A DNA stretch of 6,162 bases, taken from NCBI GenBank assembly GCA_964392615.1, contig CAYMRB010000532.1, positions 1 to 6,162 on the forward strand, read 5' to 3'. This document shows positions 1 through 5,275 of the stretch, one piece after another. A model generated the notes under the pieces. It saw only the letters and a program-made list of their open reading frames with translations, was not told where the DNA came from and did not search any database. This DNA comes from CAYMRB01 sp964392615 (GTDB lineage: Bacteria > Planctomycetota > UBA8108). Each line of letters begins with the position of its first letter. The stretch's first letter is position 1. The position numbers and the translations under genes were made by a program.

Positions 1-75
1 GGGCCAGCGGCGACCATCGCCCGCTGGGAGGCCGGATTCAACGAGATGGTCGACTCCCTGCAACCGGCGAGGTGA
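1..75 (+). CDS. C-terminal end of an unidentified protein (5' end outside window)
   Basis: Frame 1 is open from the window edge and reads ATIARWEAGFNEMVDSL near its end before a TGA at 73-75. Only 24 residues are visible. A Trp/Phe-containing amphipathic C-terminal helix of this kind occurs in SRPBCC/AHSA1-type proteins among others, but the piece is too short to assign a family. The stop codon lies inside the GAGGTGA (69-75) that serves as ribosome binding site of the next gene, so the two are probably co-transcribed and translationally coupled. The tight junction is the main reason to believe this frame is real. Confidence 0.55.
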   Translation, partial: GPAATIARWEAGFNEMVDSLQPAR

Positions 76-81
76 CCGCCC

Positions 82-1461
82 TTGAGCTTCGACGTTCTCG
101 ACCTCATCGAGCGCCGCGGTGGAGAGAACCTCGCGCTCCACTCCGCCCATGTGAACCCGCAGTTTGCACGGGTGCTGAAGACGATCGGGTTCGACAAGGT
201 CTACGTGCGCGGGGAGGGGCCGTACCTCTGGGATGACGGCGGTCGTCAGTACCTCGACTTTCTGTCGGGATACGGCGTCTTCAACATCGGCCGCAATCAT
301 CCGGTCGTGCAACGCGCGTTGGTCGATCTCGTCCAGTCGGGCACGGCCGCGCTCGTGCAGATGGAGGCGCCGCTTCTGTCGGGGCTGCTCGCCGAGGAGC
401 TCAAGAAGCGCGTGCCGGCCAGCCTCGACACGGTCTACTTCACCAGCTCCGGTGCCGAAGGCGTCGAGACCGCGATCAAGTTTGCGCACAAGGCGACGCA
501 GCGTCCGCGGATCCTGTACTGCCACCACGCGTTCCACGGGCTGAGCAACGGCGCGCTGTCGCTCAACGGCGAGAGTTGCTTCCGGGGCGGATTCGATCCG
601 CTCCTGCCCGGGTGTGACGCCGTGCCGCTCAACGACCTCGACGCATTGCGGGCCGAGCTTCACAAGGGAGATGTGGCCGCGTTCGTTGTCGAGCCAGTGC
701 AGGGCAAGGGCGTCTTCATCGCAGACGACGAGTATTTGCGGTCGGTCCGATCGCTGTGCCAGGAGCACGGCACGCTCCTCGTCTTCGACGAGGTGCAGAC
801 CGGATTCGGGCGCACGGGTCGTCTGTTCGCTCTCGAGTATTCCGGAGTCGAACCGGACATCCTGGTATGTTCCAAGGCGTTGTCCGGGGGCTTCGTCCCC
901 GTCGGCGCCGTGCTGACGCGCCGTGCGATCTACTCGAAGGTGTTCCGATCGATGGAGGAGTGCGTCGTCCACTCCTCGACGTTCGGTCAGGGCGCGCTCG
1001 CGATGGCGGCGGGCCTCGCGACGCTGCACGTCCTCGAGGCGGAGGGCCTCGTCGCGAACTCCGAGCGCATGGGCGAGCTTCTGATGACCGGTCTACGCGA
1101 CCTCGCCCGGCGCTTCGAGCTGGTGCGCGAGGTGCGCGGGCGGGGCTGCATGATCGGCATCGAGTTCGGCCGCCCGTCGTCGTTCCGCTTGAAAATCGGT
1201 TGGGACCTGGCGCACAAGGTCAACGCCGGCCTCTTCGGTCAAGCGATCGTCATCCCGCTCCTGGCGGATCACGGAATTCTGACGCAGGTGGCGGGGCACG
1301 GCATGGAAGTCATCAAGCTCCTGCCGCCGCTCGTGATCACCGAGTCGGACGTGCACCGCTTTCTGGAGGCCTTCGAGCAGGTGCTCACGCGCAGTCACCG
1401 CTTCCCCGGCCCGATCTGGGAAGTGACGACGCGGCTCGCGAAGCACGCGCTGAAGGCATAG
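82..1461 (+). CDS. Class III PLP-dependent aminotransferase (acetylornithine/GABA/putrescine transaminase superfamily)
   Basis: This 459-residue protein has the normal length and motifs of fold-type I, class III transaminases, cytoplasmic enzymes that move an amino group between a donor and a keto or aldehyde acceptor through PLP. Visible motifs are the phosphate-binding TSSGAEGVE (121-129), the ring-stacking region with FHG (151-153), Glu204 in VVEPVQGKG, Asp236-Glu237 in FDEVQTGFGRTG (Asp236 binds the PLP ring nitrogen), the Schiff-base Lys265 in SKALSGG and Thr300 in HSSTFG. The start is TTG at 82, 6 bases after GAGGTGA. The C-terminal part (GRGCMIGIEFGRPSS; ILTQVAG; EVIKLLPPLVI) resembles, from memory, a subgroup annotated as 'aspartate aminotransferase family' that includes HpnO-type hopanoid transaminases. 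Nothing else in the window is hopanoid-related, so the substrate stays open. The yjbQ gene follows after 27 bases, probably in the same operon. Confidence 0.95.
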   Translation: MSFDVLDLIERRGGENLALHSAHVNPQFARVLKTIGFDKVYVRGEGPYLWDDGGRQYLDFLSGYGVFNIGRNHPVVQRALVDLVQSGTAALVQMEAPLLSGLLAEELKKRVPASLDTVYFTSSGAEGVETAIKFAHKATQRPRILYCHHAFHGLSNGALSLNGESCFRGGFDPLLPGCDAVPLNDLDALRAELHKGDVAAFVVEPVQGKGVFIADDEYLRSVRSLCQEHGTLLVFDEVQTGFGRTGRLFALEYSGVEPDILVCSKALSGGFVPVGAVLTRRAIYSKVFRSMEECVVHSSTFGQGALAMAAGLATLHVLEAEGLVANSERMGELLMTGLRDLARRFELVREVRGRGCMIGIEFGRPSSFRLKIGWDLAHKVNAGLFGQAIVIPLLADHGILTQVAGHGMEVIKLLPPLVITESDVHRFLEAFEQVLTRSHRFPGPIWEVTTRLAKHALKA

Positions 1462-1488
1462 GGTCAGGCCTCCAACGGAGATCGACGC

Positions 1489-1902
1489 TTGGCCGCGACA
1501 ACTCGACTCCTGACGCTCGCGCCGCCGGGGCGCGGGCTCCACGAGATCACGCCGGACGTACGACGCGCCGTTCGCGAGAGCGACGTCGATGAGGGGCTGT
1601 GCAACGTGTTCGTGCAGCACACGTCGGCGAGCCTCTGCATCAACGAGAACGCCGATCCGACCGCGCGCGCCGACCTCGAGGCGTTCCTCGACCGCCTCGT
1701 GCCAGAGAACCTGCCGTACTTCCGCCACACGCACGAGGGGCCCGATGACATGCCGTCGCACATCAAGAACGTGTTGACGGCGGTCAGCCTCGTCGTGCCG
1801 GTCGTCGGCGGCGACCTCGCCCTCGGGACGTGGCAGGGAATCTACCTGTGGGAGCACCGCGACCGGCCGGGACAGCGTCAGGTTCTCGTGACCGTCTCCT
1901 GA
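1489..1902 (+). CDS. yjbQ: YjbQ/UPF0047 family protein ('secondary thiamine-phosphate synthase')
   Basis: The 137-residue protein matches the length and conserved motifs of the small cytoplasmic UPF0047 family from end to end: VQHTSASLCINENADP (42-57), DDMPSHIKN (86-94) and GDLALGTWQGIYLWEHR (108-124). The GTWQ motif and the conserved His44, Asp62, His91 and Glu122 are present, so the fold should be intact. E. coli YjbQ has weak thiamine-phosphate synthase activity when overproduced, which gave the family its database name; the physiological reaction is not established. The start is TTG at 1489, preceded by GGAG (1477-1480) with 8 bases of spacing. It lies 27 bases after the aminotransferase and is likely in the same transcription unit. 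No clear terminator follows its stop. Next downstream is the broken tRNA, facing it on the other strand. Confidence 0.95.
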   Translation: MAATTRLLTLAPPGRGLHEITPDVRRAVRESDVDEGLCNVFVQHTSASLCINENADPTARADLEAFLDRLVPENLPYFRHTHEGPDDMPSHIKNVLTAVSLVVPVVGGDLALGTWQGIYLWEHRDRPGQRQVLVTVS

Positions 1903-1964
1903 ACAGCAGCCCCGTCCAACCGTGCCCCGAAACGCGAGCCGGAACCAGAAGCGAGAATGGAAGG

Positions 1965-2009
1965 TGGTGGGCGATGCCAGATTCGAACTGGCGACTTCCA
2001 CCGTGTGAG
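1965..2009 (-). tRNA. tRNA-Val(CAC), 3' half only (truncated at the anticodon loop)
   Basis: Read on the minus strand from 2009 down, the sequence gives a 7-base anticodon loop CTCACAC (anticodon CAC at 2007-2005), the 3' anticodon strand GGTGG (2002-1998), the variable loop AAGTC, a perfect T arm GCCAG-TTCGAAT-CTGGC (1992-1976), the 3' acceptor strand ATCGCCC (1975-1969), discriminator A and an encoded CCA (1967-1965). The 5' half is missing. The bases that should be CCACC (2014-2010) are ACGCG, and no GGGCGAT-like acceptor strand occurs within 100 bases upstream, so it cannot fold as a complete tRNA. A break exactly at the anticodon loop is what a tyrosine-recombinase integration into a tRNA gene leaves at the far end of the insertion, so this is a candidate attachment site (attR). 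An alternative is a plain tRNA pseudogene. Confidence 0.75.
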
Positions 2010-2010
2010 C

Positions 2011-2024
2011 GCGTCGGGAGACGC
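2011..2024. repeat. Short perfect hairpin next to the broken tRNA
   Basis: GCGTC (2011-2015) and GACGC (2020-2024) are inverted repeats around GGGA, which on the plus strand is a GNRA-type tetraloop. A second pairing, GAGC (2007-2010) with GCTC (2029-2032), could extend the stem past a 4-base bulge. It sits exactly where foreign sequence replaces the 5' half of the tRNA. Role unknown. Confidence 0.35.
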
Positions 2025-2056
2025 CTCTGCTCGCGGCTGTAAACGACTCTGGGGAC

Positions 2057-2086
2057 AGTATATACACACCTAAATGGCGAATGCAA
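2057..2086 (-). promoter_or_regulatory. Promoter-like -35/-10 pair on the minus strand upstream of the tRNA fragment
   Basis: On the minus strand TTGCAT (2086-2081) is separated by 18 bases from TATACT (2062-2057, 5 of 6 matches to the -10 consensus). Transcription would begin near 2050, about 10 bases before the place where a full-length tRNA ending at 1965 would start. This may be the tRNA's own promoter, or chance in an AT-rich strip; the -35 match is only 3 of 6. Confidence 0.3.
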
Positions 2087-2101
2087 GAGACGTTGCAATC
2101 G

Positions 2102-2271
2102 TCGACGTATTTATTGAACTTACGACACGTTTCGCAGCCCGCCGCTATCGATTGATACGTCGAACGGGCGACGTTCCTCACTTGACGTATCATCGCGGCC
2201 CCGCCTGAACTTACGTACGGAAGACTGCAAAACGCGTTTGGTGCGCATCGTCAGTTCGACGAAACGTATCA
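2102..2271. repeat. Cluster of short motifs around ACGTATCA and TGAACTTACG
   Basis: TCGACGTATTT (2102-2112, plus), TCGACGTATCA (2163-2153, minus), TTGACGTATCA (2182-2192, plus) and ACGTATCA (2264-2271, plus) are versions of one motif. The second and third face each other as a 9-base perfect inverted repeat (2153-2161 with 2184-2192). Separately, TGAACTTACG occurs twice as an exact direct repeat (2115-2124 and 2206-2215), 91 bases apart. Repeated short sites close to a tRNA break resemble the arm-type binding sites that tyrosine recombinases use beside their attachment core. That reading is an inference from position and repetition only. Confidence 0.5.
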
Positions 2272-2700
2272 GTAGCCGAGCTCCTGCCGCCGAGCTTCTC
2301 GCCGCCGCCCTCCGCGGCGCTGCCGTGACCGGGCTGCCCCTATTCCGGATTGCGGGGGGCGCCGTGGTGCCGCGTCGTCGAGTACGATGCGGGAATGCGG
2401 CAGTGGAAGAAGGTACTGGTAGCACTGCTCGGCTACGCCCCGACCTTCTGCCTCGCCTCCATCCCGAGAGTTCCCGCACCCCACCGCCGCGTGCGACCAC
2501 TCGTGAAGAGCGGCACGATCTCGCCGCTCTCGACCTATCGGTTAAGGGTTCCGGGCCGAACACGGGGCGGACTCCAGCTGCCCGACCCTCGGCCGAATTC
2601 GGGCCGCGATACGCCGAACGGCACCGATCCGGGGGGGGGATCCGTCGACCTCCCGACGATTCGTACACGCTCTACTCTCTTCGTCGCCGTGGGCTGTGGC

Positions 2701-4350
2701 TCAGCGGATAGGCTTCACGACGCGCACGCCGATATTCCAACCGCGTCCCGACGCTGCAGCTTGTCCCCGCTCTGCGCTGCGGCCCCTGCCGGACGGGTAG
2801 TTCCAACTACCGCCGCGTAGTATGCGCCACACGGAGCCCGCGACAGCGACGGGATCCGGTCCAGCTGCGGCTTCACTGCCATAGAACTCTGCATCCCAGA
2901 CGTCCTCACACCACTCCCACACATTCCCGTGCATATCGTGAAGCCCGAAGGGATTGGCCTGTTTCGTACCGACTGGCTGGGTCCTGTTCGCATTGGCGCA
3001 CGACCACATGAAAGCGTCCACCGTTTCGCAAGGATCGCAAGTCAGGGCGTTGCAGTCGTCGCCAAACGAGAACGGCGTCAAGGTGCCGCCTCGGCACGCA
3101 TACTCCCACTGCGCCTCCGACGGTAGGGATAGGCCCGTGCGGTCAAGAAAACCGTCGCCGCTCGTCAGGTCGTCCCATGAAACCCACTCCACTGGCAGCT
3201 CATCGTCGCCCGTGAAGTGCGACGGACGTCCGCTCAGGGTCGGATGACCAGTCATCACCGCAGCGTATTGGGCCTGCGTTATCTCATGCTTGCTGATCAG
3301 GAATGGACTCAGCGTCACGCTGTGCACTGGCCCCTCGTCTGTGCCACGGTTCGGCTCGTCTTCGGCGCTTCCCATCTGGAAGTTACCTCCTGGCAGCAGC
3401 ACGAACGCTATCCCCGTCTCATCGTGTACGTACTCGTGGAAACCCTGCGAATTTGTCCCGGCGAAGCTGAAGCCGAGCCGCTCGGGGTCCGAAATGCAGC
3501 TCCCGTCATCGACCGTTGCGAGCGGATCGAAGTTGAGGGCCTCCGCATCGGTGCACCCCAAGAATTCGCACGACCCATTGTCCACGTTCGCGGCGCAATC
3601 GTAGTTGTCCGCCTCCGGATCCATGCACCCCGGCACCTCCAGCTCGGCGATTCGCTCCTCGGCGGCCATGAGCGTCTCGTCGCACGCGGCCAGATCGGTC
3701 GTGCAGGTGTCCAACGCCTCCGTGTGCGCGGTCAGGTCCCCCTGGCACATCTGCAGCGCAGCCTGCGTCGCCGCCAGCTCCTCGACGCATACGGCGAGCT
3801 GCGGATCTGTCTGTGCGAGCTGCTCCTCGCAGGTTGCGCGCGCGATCGTGCACGCGGCCAGCTCCTGCTGTGTGATCTCAAGCTCGCCTTCAGTCGCAGC
3901 CAGCTCGTCGCTGCACATCGCCAGGTCGCCATTGCACGTGGCCAGTGACGCTCGGGACTCGTCGAGTTGGGCTTGGGTCTCGACGAGCAAGCCCTCAGTT
4001 TCCGCGAGCGCCGCCTGCGCCGTCGCCAGCTCGGCGGAGAGCCGGTCGATCTCGGCCTGCGCGGCCGCTAGCGCCGCGTCAGAGGCGGATAGATCGGACT
4101 CCAGTTCCGCGATCCGCTCCGTGAGGTGCGGCGGGTCGGCGATCGGGCAGGGTTCTTCCGTGCCGATGAACAGCCAGTTCAGCATGTAGATCGCGTCGCT
4201 TAGATCGACGTCGCCGCTGCAGTTCACGTCGCCGTTGATCAGCGTGCCGCCGTCCCCGACCTCGCCGCCAACCGCCGCGTGCGGCATGAGCAGCATCGCC
4301 ACGACGATGACCAGTACTCGCCCGTGCATGTTCCGCCTCCAGGACTTCAA
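2701..4350 (-). CDS. Secreted multidomain protein: dockerin-like loop, Cys/Leu coiled coil, two GC-D...DGSC repeats, FGE/SUMF1-like domain
   Basis: The 549-residue protein starts with a signal peptide (hydrophobic core VLVIVVAMLLM, 12-22) and should be exported. Residues 39-56, NGDVNCSGDVDLSDAIYM, form a dockerin-like calcium loop. Residues 80-237 are an uninterrupted heptad coiled coil, with Leu/Ile every seventh residue and, from 139 to 223, Cys/Thr at the partner position. Two 21-residue repeats follow (241-261 and 265-285, each ending in GSC). Residues about 315-547 are a formylglycine-generating-enzyme-like domain with GGNFQMGS (321-328), EITQAQY, LPSEAQWEYACRGG (409-422), HGNVWEWCEDVW (474-485), LRGGSW and GVRV. 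The copper-binding Cys pair of aerobic FGE is absent (no Cys after 481), so oxidase activity is unlikely; binding or structural use is more probable. TTG at 4350 has the strongest ribosome site (AGGAGGTG, 7-base gap). ATG at 4329 with GGAGG at 4340-4336 is a good alternative (542 residues). Confidence 0.9.
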   Translation of the reverse strand: MKSWRRNMHGRVLVIVVAMLLMPHAAVGGEVGDGGTLINGDVNCSGDVDLSDAIYMLNWLFIGTEEPCPIADPPHLTERIAELESDLSASDAALAAAQAEIDRLSAELATAQAALAETEGLLVETQAQLDESRASLATCNGDLAMCSDELAATEGELEITQQELAACTIARATCEEQLAQTDPQLAVCVEELAATQAALQMCQGDLTAHTEALDTCTTDLAACDETLMAAEERIAELEVPGCMDPEADNYDCAANVDNGSCEFLGCTDAEALNFDPLATVDDGSCISDPERLGFSFAGTNSQGFHEYVHDETGIAFVLLPGGNFQMGSAEDEPNRGTDEGPVHSVTLSPFLISKHEITQAQYAAVMTGHPTLSGRPSHFTGDDELPVEWVSWDDLTSGDGFLDRTGLSLPSEAQWEYACRGGTLTPFSFGDDCNALTCDPCETVDAFMWSCANANRTQPVGTKQANPFGLHDMHGNVWEWCEDVWDAEFYGSEAAAGPDPVAVAGSVWRILRGGSWNYPSGRGRSAERGQAAASGRGWNIGVRVVKPIR

Positions 4351-4357
4351 GCCGAAC

Positions 4358-4365
4358 CACCTCCT
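4358..4365 (-). promoter_or_regulatory. Strong Shine-Dalgarno site (AGGAGGTG) favouring the TTG start at 4350
   Basis: The minus-strand sequence AGGAGGTG is a full match to the usual 16S anti-Shine-Dalgarno core and ends 7 bases before TTG 4350. A second site, GGAGG at 4340-4336, lies 6 bases before the in-frame ATG at 4329. Both starts could be used; either way the signal peptide core is kept. Confidence 0.55.
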
Positions 4366-4408
4366 CCAGAGTACGGCCTATGCGCGGCCGGCTCCGAGAC
4401 TGGCGTCA

Positions 4409-4438
4409 CAGATAGACCGCGAACAGCTCGTTGGTCAA
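4409..4438 (-). promoter_or_regulatory. Candidate promoter for the minus-strand secreted protein
   Basis: TTGACC (4438-4433) and TATCTG (4414-4409) on the minus strand are 18 bases apart, with the start codon about 60 bases further on. The -35 is good (5 of 6) and the -10 is weak (3 of 6). It is the best sigma-70-like match in the short region between the two divergent genes. Confidence 0.3.
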
Positions 4439-4472
4439 TCGAGCCCGCGGGGCGTCTTGCGCTCGCGTGGCC

Positions 4473-4506
4473 TTGACTCGTCACGGCCCGCAACGCTACC
4501 GTGACG
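4473..4506 (+). promoter_or_regulatory. Candidate promoter with overlapping inverted-repeat operator for the zinc-ribbon gene
   Basis: TTGACT (4473-4478) and TACCGT (4497-4502) are spaced 18 bases apart, upstream of the start at 4528. An exact 8-base inverted repeat, CGTCACGG (4479-4486) and CCGTGACG (4499-4506), covers the spacer edge and the -10. The arm centres are 20 bases apart, about two helical turns, as expected for a dimeric repressor. The promoter call is modest because the -10 matches only 3 of 6 positions; the inverted repeat itself is certain. Confidence 0.35.
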
Positions 4507-4527
4507 GTGGGCCTGCAGGAGACCAGC

Positions 4528-4875
4528 ATGATCGCGAGGATCCGTTGTCCGCACTGCGGAACGGTCGTCCTTCCACGGGCCGACCGGACGTGCCCGGCGT
4601 GTCAGGCCGACGTCGACAAGCCGCTGGCGGCGCAACCGAGCAGTCGGACGAACGAGCCGCCGCGCGCGGCCGGGTTCGGGGTTGTAGTCAAAGGCGTCGT
4701 GGAGGCTTTCCTGATACTGGCATCTTTCCTGTCGTCGCCGCTGCGCTCCACGGTGTGGTTCGTCATACAACAACGAAGCGCCCGATCCGCGCTAAGATCC
4801 CGACGCGGCCCGCGAGCAGGGGAAGAAGGGCGCGGAGATAGACGGCCGCGGCCGTCCGAAGGAAAAGGCCGTTGA
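4528..4875 (+). CDS. Small zinc-ribbon membrane protein, function unknown
   Basis: The 115-residue product begins with a four-cysteine zinc ribbon, CPHC (7-10) and CPAC (22-25), separated by 11 residues as in many rubredoxin-knuckle domains. A short polar linker follows, then a hydrophobic segment at about 49-70 (GVVVKGVVEAFLILASFLSS) that should span or enter the membrane, and a long basic tail (83-115) rich in Arg, Gly and Glu. The ATG at 4528 is preceded by AGGAGA (4517-4522) with 5 bases of spacing; an upstream in-frame GTG (4501) lacks such a site and falls inside the inverted repeat. Proteins with this layout often act as small envelope or regulatory proteins, but I recognise no named family. 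It is divergent from the secreted FGE-like gene and shares its intergenic region. Confidence 0.75.
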   Translation: MIARIRCPHCGTVVLPRADRTCPACQADVDKPLAAQPSSRTNEPPRAAGFGVVVKGVVEAFLILASFLSSPLRSTVWFVIQQRSARSALRSRRGPRAGEEGRGDRRPRPSEGKGR

Positions 4876-4970
4876 TAGGTCGCCGCTGCTTGCTGGTACG
4901 GTGTTAGACGCCGGACCAAAGGGCGGCAGGGGGAAGGAAGCACGGGGTTCATGGCCTTCGGGTCGCGGCG

Positions 4971-4996
4971 GGGCTCGTTCTCTTGATGCGAGGCGA
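4971..4996 (+). repeat. 26-base direct repeat, copy 1
   Basis: This copy begins GGGCTCGTTCTCTTGATGCG and matches the copy at 5276-5301 at 24 of 26 positions (differences at 4977 and 4991). It lies in the gap before the gene at 5086, 89 bases upstream of its start. Both copies are in the same orientation. Confidence 0.75.
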
Positions 4997-5010
4997 TTGT
5001 GCGTCCTAAC

Positions 5011-5044
5011 CTGGTGCCAACCGCTCGACCTGGGTTGGCACTGG
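5011..5044 (+). repeat. Long stem-loop upstream of the small membrane gene
   Basis: GTGCCAACC (5014-5022) and GGTTGGCAC (5033-5041) form a perfect 9-base-pair stem around a 10-base loop. It can be extended outward by two G-T pairs and a C-G pair to 5011-5044. No T-run follows, so it is not a standard intrinsic terminator of the preceding gene. It lies between the first 26-base repeat and the ribosome site of the gene at 5086, so an RNA regulatory structure or a protein-binding palindrome are both possible. Confidence 0.5.
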
Positions 5045-5085
5045 GGCGACGCGAGCGGCCCGACACCTACACCTGAGAGGCGAGC

Positions 5086-5260
5086 ATGACCATGGGAACG
5101 TCGAGCGGAGAATCGAAGATCGCTGCGGCGTTGTTCTTCGTCGCGGCCGCTATCTGCCTGCACTCCGTTCCGAGCATTGGCGCGCGATCCGGAAGTCGGG
5201 ATGCTCGCGACGGTCGTGCTTGCGATCGTTGGCCTCGTGGTCATGGTGCGCGGGCGATAG
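5086..5260 (+). pseudogene. Tiny two-helix membrane protein gene with an apparent frameshift
   Basis: ATG 5086 has a ribosome site (AGAGG, 5076-5080, 5-base gap). The first frame encodes MTMGTSSGESK and then a membrane helix (KIAAALFFVAAAICL). After about 5160 this frame turns into Arg/Asp/Gly-rich sequence and ends at 5319. The frame one base over, open from 5090 to the TAG at 5258-5260, encodes RALARDPEVG followed by MLATVVLAIVGLVVMVRGR, a classic second helix with a positive end. One extra base near 5161-5180 (for example in GTTCC, 5167-5171) would explain this; the intact protein would be about 57 residues with two membrane helices. The shift could be a real mutation or a sequencing error. 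If the frame is not shifted, the product is a 77-residue single-helix protein. No family is recognised. Confidence 0.5.
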
Positions 5261-5275
5261 CCGAAAGCGCGCGCT

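Larger units (their letters stand above)
2010..2700. other. Intergenic stretch without a supportable gene; AT-richer left third with repeats
   Basis: No reading frame here has a recognisable domain and good start context together. From about 2040 to 2160 GC drops to 45-48% in two 60-base samples, against about 70% in the aminotransferase. The AT-rich strip carries the repeated motifs listed separately. From about 2270 to 2700 the DNA is GC-rich again, with open frames on both strands whose translations are Arg/Pro/Ala/Ser-rich shadow-like sequence. The only hint of coding is an ATG at 2395 that begins MRQWKKVLVALLGYAPTFC, a signal-peptide-like start. Its continuation is low-complexity and runs antisense into the next gene, so it may be a decayed secreted-protein gene or chance. 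A run of nine G lies at 2631-2639. Confidence 0.6.

Noticed and set aside
756..1592. A 278-residue plus-strand frame inside the aminotransferase
   Set aside because: It has Arg/Ala/Gly-rich shadow composition and overlaps a gene with clear catalytic motifs.
1093..2193. A 366-residue open frame on the minus strand across yjbQ and the tRNA remnant
   Set aside because: It is antisense to two well-supported genes, and the VEVASSNLASPT part is simply the tRNA 3' half translated. It is a high-GC shadow.
2631..2639. The G9 run as a phase-variation switch
   Set aside because: No supported reading frame or promoter contains it, so there is nothing for it to switch.
1965..2700. A group I intron splitting the tRNA-Val in its anticodon loop
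   Set aside because: No 5' half with a GGGCGAT-type acceptor strand was found on the minus strand anywhere upstream in the window.
2120..2711. Overlapping open frames on both strands of about 157 to 182 residues in the intergenic region
   Set aside because: The translations are Arg/Pro/Ser-rich without domains, and they overlap each other on opposite strands. No start has a convincing ribosome site.
2691..2713. GGCTCAGCGGATAGG on the plus strand looks like the 5' half (D arm) of a tRNA
   Set aside because: The D stem cannot close, the following sequence has no anticodon or T arm, and it overlaps the last codons of the FGE-like gene. Its acceptor-like bases also do not match the 3' half at 1965-2009, and it is on the opposite strand. 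Probably coincidence.
3217..4189. Plus-strand frames of 243 and 194 residues antisense to the coiled coil
   Set aside because: Their Cys/Ser/Ala-rich periodic sequence is the complement of the heptad-repeat coding region, so they are shadows.
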